Shown piece by piece: positions 31,741-40,767 of a DNA stretch of 64,000 bases. The notes under the pieces were generated by a model. It saw nothing but the letters and a program-made list of their open reading frames with translations. It searched no databases and was not told the DNA's origin. How positions within the stretch are numbered: position 1 is the stretch's first letter; every line of letters starts with the position of its first letter. The DNA is taken from assembly GCF_000145235.1 (NCBI RefSeq), contig NC_014391.1:3604001-3668000 (forward strand), given 5' to 3'. This DNA comes from Micromonospora aurantiaca ATCC 27029 (GTDB lineage Bacteria; Actinomycetota; Actinomycetes; Mycobacteriales; Micromonosporaceae). The position numbers and the translations under genes are program-made.

Positions 31741-31886
31741 ACGGCGTCCGGCGTGCCCGGCTGAGCGGTGGTCCACACCCCCGCCTGAGCGGCGCTCCGG
31801 CCGGGGGGATGCGCCCGCAACGGTTGGTCCCGGCCCGGGCGGGTAGACGCCTACGGTCAGCCGACAGCGATCCGGAGGAGGCAGAG

Positions 31887-32096
31887 ATGCCAGGACCACG
31901 GCCGGGCAGCAACGCGTACGACAAGCAGCGAGCACGCCTTCGCGACCTCGTCGAACAGTCCGGACGGGCGTCGGACAAGGAGGCGAACCAGGTCGCCAAC
32001 CGGATCCTCCAGGACGACCGGGGGCAACGCGGTGTGGTCCGGGGCGAACGGACCTACGGCCCCAAGGGCAACCGGGAACCGGGTGACCCGAAGTGA
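31887..32096 (+). CDS. Small basic protein, unknown function
   Basis: A 69-residue hydrophilic protein (MPGPRPGSNAYDKQRARLRD; later DKEANQVANRILQDDRGQR), rich in Arg, Asp and Gly. GGAGGAG sits at the right distance before ATG 31887. The stop overlaps the next gene's GTG (GTGA), so they form a translationally coupled pair. I do not recognise the family with confidence. Confidence 0.72.
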   Translation: MPGPRPGSNAYDKQRARLRDLVEQSGRASDKEANQVANRILQDDRGQRGVVRGERTYGPKGNREPGDPK

Positions 32097-32566
32097 GGAC
32101 GGCAGCGGTTGTCGACGGCGCCATCGCGGGCGCCGTCGGCAGCGCCGTCCTCAACGCGGTCTCGTACCTCGACATGGCGTTGCGGGCCCGGCCGGCCAGC
32201 AGCACCCCGGAATCGGTCGCCGGACGGCTCGCCGACGTCACACACGTCGACCTGGGCCCTGGCGACGAGGCGGAGAACCGCCGCTCCGGTCTGGGGCCGT
32301 TGCTCGGGTATGCCACCGGCATCGCCGCGGGGGCCGCTTTCGGTCTGCTCGCCGCGCGCCGGCGAATCCCGTTGCCGCTGGCCACGGTGGTGCTCGGCGG
32401 CGGGGTGATGGCCACCTCCGACGGCTCGATGACGGTGCTCGGCGTGACCGACCCGCGTACCTGGCGGCGCAGCGACTGGGTCTCCGACCTGATCCCGCAC
32501 CTCGCGTACGGGCTGTCGGCCGCAGCCACCTGGCGGCGGCTGCGGCCGACGTCGGCTCGCGGCTAG
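32093..32566 (+). CDS. Small membrane protein, unknown function
   Basis: A 157-residue protein with hydrophobic stretches AAVVDGAIAGAVGSAVLNAV, LLGYATGIAAGAAFGLLAA and PLATVVLGGGVMATS. It has Gly/Ala-rich helices as in small channel- or glycine-zipper-type proteins. It is coupled to the preceding small basic gene. Function unknown. Its 3' end overlaps the convergent small gene by 4 bp. Confidence 0.72.
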   Translation: MRTAAVVDGAIAGAVGSAVLNAVSYLDMALRARPASSTPESVAGRLADVTHVDLGPGDEAENRRSGLGPLLGYATGIAAGAAFGLLAARRRIPLPLATVVLGGGVMATSDGSMTVLGVTDPRTWRRSDWVSDLIPHLAYGLSAAATWRRLRPTSARG

Positions 32567-32763
32567 CTCTCGTCGTCGGCGACCGGCTCACCGGCCGGGC
32601 CGTACGGCGACACCTGTCCCTTGGGGACCGGGCGTCCCGCGTCGCCGTTCGACGTGCCCCGGCCTCGCGAACGGCTGCCCGCCTGGGTGGCCGTCTTGCG
32701 GCTGTCCTGGCTGGTGGCGCCGAGGTCGTTCCGGCGCAGTTCCTCCTGCTGCGGCTTGACCAC
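32563..32763 (-). CDS. Small hydrophilic protein, unknown function
   Basis: A 66-residue, disordered-looking protein (VKPQQEELRRNDLGATSQDS; later GRPVPKGQVSPYGPAGEPV). GTG 32763 follows GGAAGGAGAG. The mix of charged, Gly and Pro residues suggests a stress- or nucleoid-associated small protein, but no family is assigned. The upstream in-frame sequence out to 33543 belongs to the antisense of the next gene. Confidence 0.6.
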   Translation of the reverse strand: MVKPQQEELRRNDLGATSQDSRKTATQAGSRSRGRGTSNGDAGRPVPKGQVSPYGPAGEPVADDES

Positions 32764-32889
32764 GGGTCTCTCCTTCCCGGTGGAGCACACGGCCGTCGAC
32801 CGCGCACCCGACCCGCGTACCCGCCGCCGCCCGGCGCATTCCGGATCGGCCGGGGGTCTGGCCGGGCCCGGGGCGGGTAAGCCGGACGG

Positions 32890-33546
32890 ATGCCAGACGA
32901 TCGCAACGTCGCGCGCGCCCTGCTGGAACGGCAGAACCGCACGTACGCGGAGGAGGCCGGCATCGCCCTCGCGGACCGGCCCGGCCCGCTGTACCAGTTG
33001 CTGGTGCTCACCACGCTGCTGAGCACCCGGATCCGCGCCTCGGTGGCGGTGGCCGCCGCCCGGGAGCTGTTCGCCGCCGGCTACCGCACCCCGCAGGCGA
33101 TGGAGGCGGCGAGCTGGCAGGACCGGGTCGACGCGCTGGGCCGGGGCCACTACCGGCGCTACGACGAGCGGACCGCCACCATGCTCGGCACCGGCGCCCG
33201 GCTCTGCCTGGACCGCTGGCACGGCGACCTGCGCCGGCTGCACAAGGAGGCCGGCGCCGACCGGGCCGTGCTGCGCCGGCTGCTCACCGAGTTCCCCGGC
33301 ATCGGCCCCACCGGTGCGGACATCTTCCTGCGGGAGGCGCAGTCGGTGTGGCCGGACGTGCGCCCGTACGCCGACCGGCGCACGCTCGCCGGGGCGCGGC
33401 GGCTGGGCCTGCCGGCGAGCCCCGGTGACCTGGTCGGGCTGGTCGGCGAGGCCGACTTCGGCCGGCTGGCGTCGGCGCTGGTGCGAGTGGCCCTGGGCGA
33501 GGAGTCGGCGGGCGAGGTGAGTCGCAGCGCCGCCACGGCCCACTGA
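32890..33546 (+). CDS. HhH-GPD-like DNA glycosylase/endonuclease III-type protein
   Basis: The 218-residue protein has an all-helical glycosylase-like fold with the helix-hairpin-helix FPGIGPTGADIFLREAQSVW and a following Asp in WPDVRPYADRRTL as candidate catalytic residue. LLVLTTLLSTRIRA resembles the endonuclease III substrate-binding helix. The four C-terminal Cys of the Nth iron-sulfur cluster are absent. A base-excision-repair role is likely; substrate unknown. The start at 32890 lacks a strong ribosome binding site. Confidence 0.78.
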   Translation: MPDDRNVARALLERQNRTYAEEAGIALADRPGPLYQLLVLTTLLSTRIRASVAVAAARELFAAGYRTPQAMEAASWQDRVDALGRGHYRRYDERTATMLGTGARLCLDRWHGDLRRLHKEAGADRAVLRRLLTEFPGIGPTGADIFLREAQSVWPDVRPYADRRTLAGARRLGLPASPGDLVGLVGEADFGRLASALVRVALGEESAGEVSRSAATAH

Positions 33547-33552
33547 GGGTCG

Positions 33553-33735
33553 CTACTTGGCCGGGCCGGGCTTGGTCAGGTTCCAGGCCAGCAGCGAGGC
33601 GAGCAGCGCGAGCAGCACCACGCCACCGGAGACGCCACCCTCCTCGCCGCTGCCACGGCTTCCGGAGAAGCCGAAGTAGATCACGGCCAGTCCGGCCAGC
33701 ACGGTGACGAACGTACGCAGTCCTCGGTCCTTCAC
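33553..33735 (-). CDS. Small two-helix membrane protein
   Basis: A 60-residue protein, MKDRGLRTFVTVLAGLAVIY then a Gly/Ser/Glu linker and GGVVLLALLASLLAWNLTKP, predicting two membrane helices. No family is recognised. It lies 6 bp past the convergent glycosylase gene and stands alone. Confidence 0.65.
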   Translation of the reverse strand: MKDRGLRTFVTVLAGLAVIYFGFSGSRGSGEEGGVSGGVVLLALLASLLAWNLTKPGPAK

Positions 33736-33801
33736 GCCCGGACCGTACGACCGGCGACGCGGCCCGGGACGGGTATCGGGCGGTTGTCCCCCGTCCGGGT
33801 G

Positions 33802-35079
33802 TCAGTCCGGCGTGCGGCCGACAGCGGGGCCGCGCAGCCGGACCCGGCGGATCGCCCGCCCCGCCACCTCGACCACCTCCACGGTGAGGCCGGGCAGCCG
33901 CACCCGCTCCCCCGGCCCCTCGGGGAGCCGGCCCAGGCCGGCCAGCACCAGCCCGGCCACCGTGGTGTACTCCCGGGACAGCGGGAACGTCACGCGGACG
34001 CCCACGTCAGGCAGGTCGTGCAGCGGGAAGTCGCCCGGCAGCAGCAGCGCGCCGTCCGGCTCCCGCACGGCGCGGCGCACGTCCCGGTCGGTCTCGTCGT
34101 ACAGCTCGCCGACCACCTCCTCGAGCAGGTCCTCCATGGTGACCAGGCCGTCCACGCCGCCGTACTCGTCGACCACCAGGGCGAGCTGCTCGTGCCGCTG
34201 GCGCAGCTGCCGCATCGCGTCGGCCACCGGCAGCGTGCCTGGTAGCAGCACCGGCGGGCGGGCCCGGTCGCCGACGAGCGCGCCGTCGGCGTCCACCAGG
34301 TCGCGGATGTGCACGGTGCCGCGTACGTCGTCGAGCCCGCCGGGTCCGATCACCGGCGCCCGGGACCGGCCGCCGGCCGCCAGCCGGCGCATCGCCTCCG
34401 CCGCGGGCAGGTCGGCGGGCAGAGTGGTCACGTCGCGGCGCGCGACGAGGATCTCCCGCAGCGTACGGCCGGCGATGTCGAACGCCCCGGCGAGGATCTC
34501 CCGCTGCTGGGCGGACAGGCCGCGCTGGCTGACCAGCATCTCCCGCAGTTCCTCCTCGGTCACCTCCTCCCGGCTGGCGCGCGGGTCGCCGCCGGCGAGC
34601 CGGACCAGCAGGTCGGTGGAGCGGCCGAGCAGCCACACCGCCGGCCGGGACAGCCGGGCGAGCAGGTCCAGCGGCCCGGCGCTGACCAGCGCCCACCGCT
34701 CCGCCGTCTGCATGGCCAGCCGCTTGGGTGCCAGCTCCCCCACCACGAGCGTGAGGAACGTCAGCAGCAGTGTCACCAGGAACACCGCCACCGGGCGGGC
34801 GGCCGCGCCCAGGAAACCCAGCGGGCCGACCAGCGGCTCGGCCAGCGTCACGGCGGCGGCGGCCGAGGCGAGGAACCCGGCGAGCGTGATGCCGAGCTGG
34901 ATGGTGGCCAGGTAGCGGTTCGGTTCGCGGGTGAGGCGGCTCAGCCGCGCCCCGGCCCGCCCGGACCGCGCCAGCCGGCGCAACTGCCCCTCCCGCAGGC
35001 TCACCAGCGCCATCTCGCTGCCGGACAGGGCGGCGTTGATCAGGATCAGCACCAGCACCAGCGCGACCTGCACGCCCAT
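33802..35079 (-). CDS. CNNM/HlyC-CorC family membrane protein with CBS domains
   Basis: The 425-residue protein has the DUF21 membrane domain (ALVLVLILINAALSGSEMAL and several later helices; GELAPKRLAMQ), a CBS pair (about 205-330; MRRLAAGGRSRAPVIG, VVDEYGGVDGLVTMEDLLEEV) and a C-terminal CorC/HlyC domain (YTTVAGLVLAGLGRLPEGPG). Family members transport or sense Mg2+/Co2+ and are often mis-labelled haemolysins. ATG 35079 overlaps the upstream small gene's TGA (TGATG). Confidence 0.92.
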   Translation of the reverse strand: MGVQVALVLVLILINAALSGSEMALVSLREGQLRRLARSGRAGARLSRLTREPNRYLATIQLGITLAGFLASAAAAVTLAEPLVGPLGFLGAAARPVAVFLVTLLLTFLTLVVGELAPKRLAMQTAERWALVSAGPLDLLARLSRPAVWLLGRSTDLLVRLAGGDPRASREEVTEEELREMLVSQRGLSAQQREILAGAFDIAGRTLREILVARRDVTTLPADLPAAEAMRRLAAGGRSRAPVIGPGGLDDVRGTVHIRDLVDADGALVGDRARPPVLLPGTLPVADAMRQLRQRHEQLALVVDEYGGVDGLVTMEDLLEEVVGELYDETDRDVRRAVREPDGALLLPGDFPLHDLPDVGVRVTFPLSREYTTVAGLVLAGLGRLPEGPGERVRLPGLTVEVVEVAGRAIRRVRLRGPAVGRTPD

Positions 35080-35276
35080 CAGTCGGTCTCCAGGTCGTCC
35101 AGTGAGATCGCGTGGGTCATCAGCCAGCGGGCCAGCGCGGCCATCCCGAACAGCCACAGCGGCGCCGACTCGGTGGGGCCGTTCGTGGCGAAGATCGCGA
35201 AGCGCAGGTCCGGGGCCCGGTACGCCTCGATCCGCCACTTGTGGTTCTTGTCCCGCCAGACCGCGGAAGGGTCCAT
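35079..35276 (-). CDS. Small protein coupled to the CBS-domain transporter gene
   Basis: A 65-residue protein (MDPSAVWRDKNHKWRIEAYR; later SAPLWLFGMAALARWLMTHA) with one amphipathic or membrane-inserting helix. Its stop overlaps the downstream start as TGATG, which signals translational coupling. No strong ribosome binding site precedes it. Family not recognised; possibly a small partner of the transporter. Confidence 0.6.
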   Translation of the reverse strand: MDPSAVWRDKNHKWRIEAYRAPDLRFAIFATNGPTESAPLWLFGMAALARWLMTHAISLDDLETD

Positions 35277-35321
35277 GGCGTCACGGTAGGTGACCGGCGT
35301 GGGCCGGTGGCACCGGTTGGC

Positions 35322-37085
35322 TCAGCCCGGCGGGCGGACCACCTCGCGGGCGTCGTCAGGGAGCCGCCGGGTGGCGCCGCGCCGGTCCAGCAGTTCCAGC
35401 AGCGGCACCGCCACCCGGCGGGTGGTGCCGAGCGCCTGCCGGGCGGCGCTGAGCGTGAACGGCTGCGGCAGCCCGGCGAGCACGCGTACCGCGTCGTCCG
35501 GGGCGCCCGGCAGCAGCAGCACGTTCTCGGCCAGCTTCAGCAACGCGCCGGCGCGTACCGCGGCGCCGATCTCGCGGGGCCCGAGCCCGAGGTCGGCCAG
35601 GTGGTGCGCCTCGGGGGCCTGGAACGGCCGGTCGCCGTACTCGGCCCGGACCCGGTCCACCGCCCGGGCCACCGGGTCCGGCAGAGTCCCCTGCGGGGCG
35701 GCGGTGACCAGACCGTCGCGCAGTCGCAGCGGCGGGCGCAGCAGCGCCGTGACCAGAGCACGCTCGGGCAGGTCGAGCCGGTGCCGCAGCACGTCGACCG
35801 GTATGCCCGCGGCGAGCGGATGCTCGGCGGTGTACCGGGCCACCTCCTCGGTGAGGCGACGACCCAGGTCCCGCCAGTGCTCCGGGTCGGCCAGCCACTG
35901 CCCGGCCACCGGCGTCGCGGTCGGCGGCACGCCCATCCGGGTCAGGTCACCGGCACGGACCAGCCGTCGCCGGCGCAGTTCCCCGGCCAGGTCCGGCCGC
36001 CCGTCCAGGCCGGCCAGCACCGCCGTGCGGGCGGCCGCCGCGCCCCGGCGGCGCAACGGCGGCGGGTCCACGTCCAGCACCGTCACGCCGCCCGCGACGT
36101 GGTGCCGGCCGGGGTCGCGCAGCAGCGCCCGGTCCCCGATCAGCAGCGGCAGCGGGCGGGCCAGGCGCAGCCGTACCGTGTCCGGGCCCAGCGGCCGGAC
36201 CCGGGCGGGCACCGCCGCCGAGCCCACGTGCAGCGTGAGCGTGGCCGGCAGGTCGGCGGCGGGGTCGCCGGACAGCCGCACGTCGAGCAGGTCGGTACGC
36301 CCGAACCGGCCGGGCGTGAGCAGCGCGTCGCCGCGCCCGACCCGGTCCCGGGGCAGGCCGCGCAGGTTCACCGCGGCCCGGGCCACCGCCTCGAGGTCGG
36401 TGCGCGCGACGCCGAGCGAGTGCAGTCCGCGTACGCGCACCGCCTCGCCGGTGGCGGCCAGCTCCAACTCGTCGCCGGCACGCAGTCGGCCACCGCCGAG
36501 CGTGCCGGTGACCACCGTGCCGCTGCCGCGTACGGTGAACGCGCGGTCCACCCAGAGCCGTACCGGGGCGTCCCGGGCCGGGTCGGGCAGCCGGGCGGTC
36601 AGGCGGTCCAGCGCGGCGCGCAGCTCGGGGAGACCGGCGCCGGTGACCGCGGAGACCGGCACCGCCTCCACAGCGCCCAGCGACGTGGCGGCGATCTCTG
36701 CGAGGGCCCGCGCCGCCGCCGGCCCGGGGTCGGCCAGGTCCGCGCGGGTGACCGCGAGCAGCCCGTACGACACACCCAGTGCGTGCAGCGCGGCCAGGTG
36801 CTCGGCGGACTGCGGCATCCAGCCCTCGTCGGCGGCCACGACGATCAGCGCGGCCGGGACCGGGCCGATGCCGGCGAGCATGTTCGGCACGAACCGCTCG
36901 TGCCCCGGTACGTCGACGAAGGCGAGGGTGCCGCCCGACGGCAGTGTGGTCCAGGCGAAGCCGAGGTCGATGGTCATGCCCCGGCGGCGTTCCTCCGCCC
37001 ACCGGTCCGGTTCCATCCCGGTCAGCGCGCGCACCAGCGTGGACTTGCCGTGGTCGACGTGCCCGGCGGTCGCCACCACCCACAT
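35322..37085 (-). CDS. selB: Selenocysteine-specific elongation factor
   Basis: SelB is a GTPase that delivers Sec-tRNA to UGA codons bearing a SECIS hairpin. The 587-residue protein opens with [20 protein letters not shown] (P-loop), has [13 protein letters not shown] (G3) and TRAD in place of the G4 NKxD, then EF-Tu-like beta barrels and a C-terminal winged-helix region that binds the SECIS. ATG 37085 is 5 bp past the selA stop. The longer frame to 37253 lies inside selA. It ends the Sec operon. Confidence 0.95.
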   Translation of the reverse strand: MWVVATAGHVDHGKSTLVRALTGMEPDRWAEERRRGMTIDLGFAWTTLPSGGTLAFVDVPGHERFVPNMLAGIGPVPAALIVVAADEGWMPQSAEHLAALHALGVSYGLLAVTRADLADPGPAAARALAEIAATSLGAVEAVPVSAVTGAGLPELRAALDRLTARLPDPARDAPVRLWVDRAFTVRGSGTVVTGTLGGGRLRAGDELELAATGEAVRVRGLHSLGVARTDLEAVARAAVNLRGLPRDRVGRGDALLTPGRFGRTDLLDVRLSGDPAADLPATLTLHVGSAAVPARVRPLGPDTVRLRLARPLPLLIGDRALLRDPGRHHVAGGVTVLDVDPPPLRRRGAAAARTAVLAGLDGRPDLAGELRRRRLVRAGDLTRMGVPPTATPVAGQWLADPEHWRDLGRRLTEEVARYTAEHPLAAGIPVDVLRHRLDLPERALVTALLRPPLRLRDGLVTAAPQGTLPDPVARAVDRVRAEYGDRPFQAPEAHHLADLGLGPREIGAAVRAGALLKLAENVLLLPGAPDDAVRVLAGLPQPFTLSAARQALGTTRRVAVPLLELLDRRGATRRLPDDAREVVRPPG

Positions 37086-37090
37086 GCCGG

Positions 37091-38383
37091 TCAGTCCCCC
37101 ACGCTCAGCACGGCCGCGCGGACCCGGTCGTCGGCGCTCTCCGGCACGGCGCGCAGGTCCAGCAGGAGCCGGCCGTGCAGCACCCGGCCGAGGATCGCCG
37201 GGTCGCCGGTGCGCAGCGGCTCGGCGTACCGCTCGGGCAGGCTCAGCGCCCACGAGTCCAGCTCCACGCCGGGCGCCCCGCCGCCGCCGACCACAGCGAC
37301 GCCGGGCACCACCTCGGCCTTGCAGCCGTCCTCGCCGAGCCGGTCACGCAGCCGCTCCAGCCGCTGCCGCAGCCGAGCCGGGTCGGCGTGCAAGGCGTCC
37401 CGGGTGGGCGTGGACGGCGCGTACAGGGTGGCGGCGAGCGCGGCGAGGGTGAGCTTGTCCACTCGCAGCGCCCGCGCCAGCGGGTGGCGGCGCAGCCGGT
37501 GCACGAGGTCGGCGTCGCCGAGCAGCAGACCGGCCTGCGGGCCGCCGAGCAGCTTGTCGCCGCTGGCGGTGACCAGGTGCGCGCCCGCGCGCAGCGTGGT
37601 GGCCGCGTCCGGCTCGGCCGGCAGCAGCGGGTCCGGCGCGAGCAGCCCCGACCCGATGTCGGCCACCACGGGTACGCCCAGCGTGGCCAGCTCGGCCACC
37701 GGCACCGCCGAGGTGAACCCGGTGACCACGAAGTTCGACGGGTGCACCTTGAGCACGAACCCGGTGTGCTCGCCGATCGCGGCCTCGTAGTCGGCGCGCG
37801 TGGTGCGGTTCGTGGTGCCCACCTCGCGCAGCCGCGCGCCGGTGCTGGCCAGCAGGTCCGGCAGGCGGAACCCGTCGCCGATCTCGACCAGCTCGCCGCG
37901 GCTCACCACGATCTCCCGGCCGGCGGCCAGCGCGGTGGCGGCGAGCGCCAGGGCGGCGGCGCCGTTGTTCACCACGTGCACCGCCCCGGCGTCGGGCACC
38001 GCCGCGGCGAGCGCGTCGAGCGCCTCCCGGCCGCGCCGGGCCCGCCGCCCGGTCCGCAGGTCCAGTTCCACGTCGGTGTGCCCGGCGGCGGCGACCAGGG
38101 CGTCCACGGCGGACGGGGCGAGCGGCGCGCGGCCCAGGTTGGTGTGCAGCACGACGCCGGTGGCGTTGAGCACCGCGCGCGGCGTACGGCCGGGCAGGTC
38201 CGCCAGCGCCGCGTCGCGTACCCCCTCGGGGGTCAGCTCACCGCGGCGGGCGCGGTCCTGCGCGCGGACGATCGCGGCCTTGACCCGGTCGCGGCCGAGC
38301 GTGCCGGCGGCGGCGGCCAGCGCGGGATCGGCGAGCAGCGCGTCGGTGCGCGGCACCCGCCGTCGCGGGTCGACCTCACGCAT
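37091..38383 (-). CDS. selA: L-seryl-tRNA(Sec) selenium transferase
   Basis: SelA converts Ser-tRNA-Sec to Sec-tRNA-Sec with selenophosphate. The 430-residue protein starts [20 protein letters not shown] and contains [16 protein letters not shown] and the PLP-lysine motif [16 protein letters not shown]. The start ATG 38383 is chosen because the longer frame to 38518 would run through the tRNA-Sec gene. It lies between tRNA-Sec and selB. selD, which makes selenophosphate, is absent from the window. Confidence 0.95.
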   Translation of the reverse strand: MREVDPRRRVPRTDALLADPALAAAAGTLGRDRVKAAIVRAQDRARRGELTPEGVRDAALADLPGRTPRAVLNATGVVLHTNLGRAPLAPSAVDALVAAAGHTDVELDLRTGRRARRGREALDALAAAVPDAGAVHVVNNGAAALALAATALAAGREIVVSRGELVEIGDGFRLPDLLASTGARLREVGTTNRTTRADYEAAIGEHTGFVLKVHPSNFVVTGFTSAVPVAELATLGVPVVADIGSGLLAPDPLLPAEPDAATTLRAGAHLVTASGDKLLGGPQAGLLLGDADLVHRLRRHPLARALRVDKLTLAALAATLYAPSTPTRDALHADPARLRQRLERLRDRLGEDGCKAEVVPGVAVVGGGGAPGVELDSWALSLPERYAEPLRTGDPAILGRVLHGRLLLDLRAVPESADDRVRAAVLSVGD

Positions 38384-38405
38384 CGGCGCACTCCCGGGAA
38401 CGGTT

Positions 38406-38501
38406 TGGCGGAGACGGACGGGAATCGAACCCGCCTGGCCCGGATCCCGGACCACACCGGTTTTGAAGACCGGGAGGGGCACCAGCCGCCTGAACGCCTC
38501 C
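38406..38501 (-). tRNA. selC: tRNA-Sec (anticodon TCA)
   Basis: 96 nt including the encoded CCA. The acceptor GGAGGCG pairs with CGTCTCC, the anticodon stem CCGGT/ACCGG holds the loop CTTCAAA (anticodon at 38464-38466), the T arm is GCGGG-TTCGATT-CCCGT, and the long variable arm TGGTCCGG/CCGGGCCA makes an 8-bp stem typical of bacterial tRNA-Sec. Position 8 of the acceptor (T against C) is unpaired in my reading. It sits between the fdh genes and selA. Confidence 0.95.
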
Positions 38502-38545
38502 ACGCAGAAGTCAACCACAGCGGACGGAGGGCCGCCCGGGGAGGT

Positions 38546-39727
38546 TCAGTCCTGCTCGGCGGCCCGCCGGTCGGCGCGTTCGCGCTGCGGCACCACCGTG
38601 TACCGCGGATCGCGCGCCGAGGCGACCCCGCCGTGGAAGATGCCGAACCGGGTGCACACCGAAGCGGCGATCAGCGCACCGCCGGACAGCGCGGACAGCA
38701 CCCGGCTGCGGCGGCCGAGCAGCGCGCCCACGACACCGGCGGCGGTCAGCGCACGGCCCGCGCGCAGCAGCTTCCCGGGTGTGCCCTGCGTGTAGGGCTC
38801 GCTGAGCAGGCCGAGCCGGTTCTCCACCCGGTGCGAGCCCCACAGCTCCATCGCCGCGCCCGCGACCGCGAGGCGCCGCGCCGGACCGGCCTGCGCGCCG
38901 GGCGCGGCCACCAGCCCGACACCCGCGCCGCTGGCCAGCGCGCTGCCCGCGAAGATGGCCGGCAGTTCCGGGTACGCCTCGTGCCACGACGGCACCGCCG
39001 TGTCCGCCAGCAGCACCCCGGTGTACGTGGCCAGCGCCGGCGCGGTGACGGCGGCGACCAGGCCGGCGGCGTGCCCGGCCGGGGGCAGCAGCCGGCGGCC
39101 GAGCCCCAGCACGCCGCGCTCGGGCAGCAGCGGGGCCGCCTCGGCGATCGCCGCGACCCCAGCGGCCGGGCCGAACACGCTGAGGATCCACGTGCCCACC
39201 GACATCGGCGAGGTCACCTTCGCCACCCGCAGCATGTGGTGGAAGCGCGACGGCCGCCCCAGATCGTTCACCAGGAAGTACGTGCTGGCGCCGACCGCCG
39301 CGAGCGCGCTGACCCGGCCGGCGCGGCGCAGCGCCGGGCGGCCGGTGAGCTGCCCGCCCGCCGCGAGCAGCGACGAGCCGGCGGCGAGACCGCCGGTGAA
39401 CAGGTACGCGGCGATGTCCCACCGCCACACCGGCGGCTTGAGGATGGGCCGGCCGTAGTAGGAGGTGAACTCGGCCGGCGGGACGTTGAGCTGCTCCCCA
39501 CCGCCCTTGCCGCCCCTGCCCCGGCGTCGGCGCGGTGCCGCGTCGCGGGGCGGATGCGGCGCGAGGCCGGCGTCGCGGGAGCCCGCGTCGGTGCGGCCCA
39601 CGCCGGGACCGGCCGCGGTGGCCCGGCTGCCGTTCTCCCGCTCGGCGGCGCCGCCGTCCTCCTGTTCGGCGGACAGGCGTTCGCGGAAGCGGCGGAACAG
39701 GTCACCGACCGGGCGGTCCGGGCTCAC
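38546..39727 (-). CDS. NrfD-like membrane subunit of formate dehydrogenase
   Basis: The 393-residue protein has a long Arg/Gly-rich cytoplasmic N-terminus (about 95 residues) and then the NrfD/PsrC fold: YGRPILKPPVWRWDIAAYLF, TGGLAAGSSLLAAGG, NDLGRPSRFHHML, MSVGTWILSVFGPAAG, and about eight membrane helices. In formate dehydrogenases NrfD-type subunits pass electrons to quinone. GTG 39727 overlaps the fdhB stop (GTGA), so expression is coupled. The helices begin after residue 100. Confidence 0.88.
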   Translation of the reverse strand: MSPDRPVGDLFRRFRERLSAEQEDGGAAERENGSRATAAGPGVGRTDAGSRDAGLAPHPPRDAAPRRRRGRGGKGGGEQLNVPPAEFTSYYGRPILKPPVWRWDIAAYLFTGGLAAGSSLLAAGGQLTGRPALRRAGRVSALAAVGASTYFLVNDLGRPSRFHHMLRVAKVTSPMSVGTWILSVFGPAAGVAAIAEAAPLLPERGVLGLGRRLLPPAGHAAGLVAAVTAPALATYTGVLLADTAVPSWHEAYPELPAIFAGSALASGAGVGLVAAPGAQAGPARRLAVAGAAMELWGSHRVENRLGLLSEPYTQGTPGKLLRAGRALTAAGVVGALLGRRSRVLSALSGGALIAASVCTRFGIFHGGVASARDPRYTVVPQRERADRRAAEQD

Positions 39728-40767
39728 GACGATCCTCCGACGAACGCGGCGACGGTAGCCGCCGCCATGGCCAGGGCGGCGAACCCGGCCCGCTTCCACA
39801 TCTTCGGCAGGTCCCGGGTGGTGACCACCGGGTCCGGCGGCAGCCCGTACACCTCCGGCTCGTCCAGCAGCAGGAAGAACGCGCCGTCGCCGCCGACACC
39901 GTCGGTCGGGTCGTGGCCGTACAGGCGCGCCTCCGGCACACCCCGCTCGTGCAACGCGGTGACCCGCTTGGCGGCCCGTTCCCGCAGCTCGTCGAGCGGC
40001 CCGTACTGGATCGACTCGGTCGGGCAGGCCTGCGCGCAGGCGGGCGTCATGCCCGCGCCGATCCGGTCGTAGCACAGCGTGCACTTCCACGCCCGGCCGT
40101 CGCCCTTGCGCTGGTCGATCACGCCGTACGGGCAGGCGGAGATGCAGTAGCCGCAGCCGTTGCAGATGTCCTCCTGCACCACCACCGTGCCGAACTCGGT
40201 GCGGAACAGCGAACCGGTCGGGCACACGTCCAGGCAGGCCGCGTGCGTGCAGTGCTTGCACACGTCGGACATCATCAGCCAGCGGAAGTCGGTGCGGCTC
40301 TCCGGGCCGGTGGCCCGCCCGGGCGGCTGGGCGCCGGGCATGCCGAGGAACTCCGGACCGGCGGCCATCCGCGCCGCCGCCTCCGGCTGCCCCGGCGGCA
40401 GGCCGGGATTCGTACCGGTGTCGGGAGCGGTGAGCGCGCCGGCCGCCGCTGACGCCGGGCTGGTCGCCGGGCCGGTCGGGTCACCGGCGAACGGCGGCGT
40501 GCGGTGCCCGGCCGGGCGGGGCTGCTCGATGAACGCGACGTGCCGCCACGAGTTCGCGGTCAGCGCGCCGGTGTTGTCGTACGACATGCCGAGCAGGTCG
40601 AAACCCGAGTCGGGGACGCCGTTCCACTCCTTGCAGGCCACCTCGCACGCCTTGCAGCCGATGCAGACGCTGGTGTCGGTGAAGAAGCCCATCCGCGGCG
40701 GCGCGTCGACCCAGCCCGCGTCCGGGGCCGGGTCGAGCGGGCCGTACAGGCTGTTGGCGTCAGGCAT
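39724..40767 (-). CDS. fdhB: Formate dehydrogenase iron-sulfur subunit
   Basis: The 347-residue protein holds four 4Fe-4S clusters: CIGCKACEVACKEWNG, CKHCTHAACLDVCPTG, CNGCGYCISACPYG and CTLCYDRIGAGMTPACAQAC, plus a single C-terminal membrane helix (RAGFAALAMAAATVAAFVGG). It should relay electrons from FdhA to the NrfD-like subunit. About 80 residues of low-complexity insertion lie between the first and second clusters. ATG 40767 overlaps the fdhA stop by 8 bp. Confidence 0.93.
   Translation of the reverse strand: MPDANSLYGPLDPAPDAGWVDAPPRMGFFTDTSVCIGCKACEVACKEWNGVPDSGFDLLGMSYDNTGALTANSWRHVAFIEQPRPAGHRTPPFAGDPTGPATSPASAAAGALTAPDTGTNPGLPPGQPEAAARMAAGPEFLGMPGAQPPGRATGPESRTDFRWLMMSDVCKHCTHAACLDVCPTGSLFRTEFGTVVVQEDICNGCGYCISACPYGVIDQRKGDGRAWKCTLCYDRIGAGMTPACAQACPTESIQYGPLDELRERAAKRVTALHERGVPEARLYGHDPTDGVGGDGAFFLLLDEPEVYGLPPDPVVTTRDLPKMWKRAGFAALAMAAATVAAFVGGSS

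Noticed and set aside
38384..38518. selA start at 38518
   Set aside because: This would translate through the tRNA-Sec gene; ATG 38383 gives the normal SelA start.
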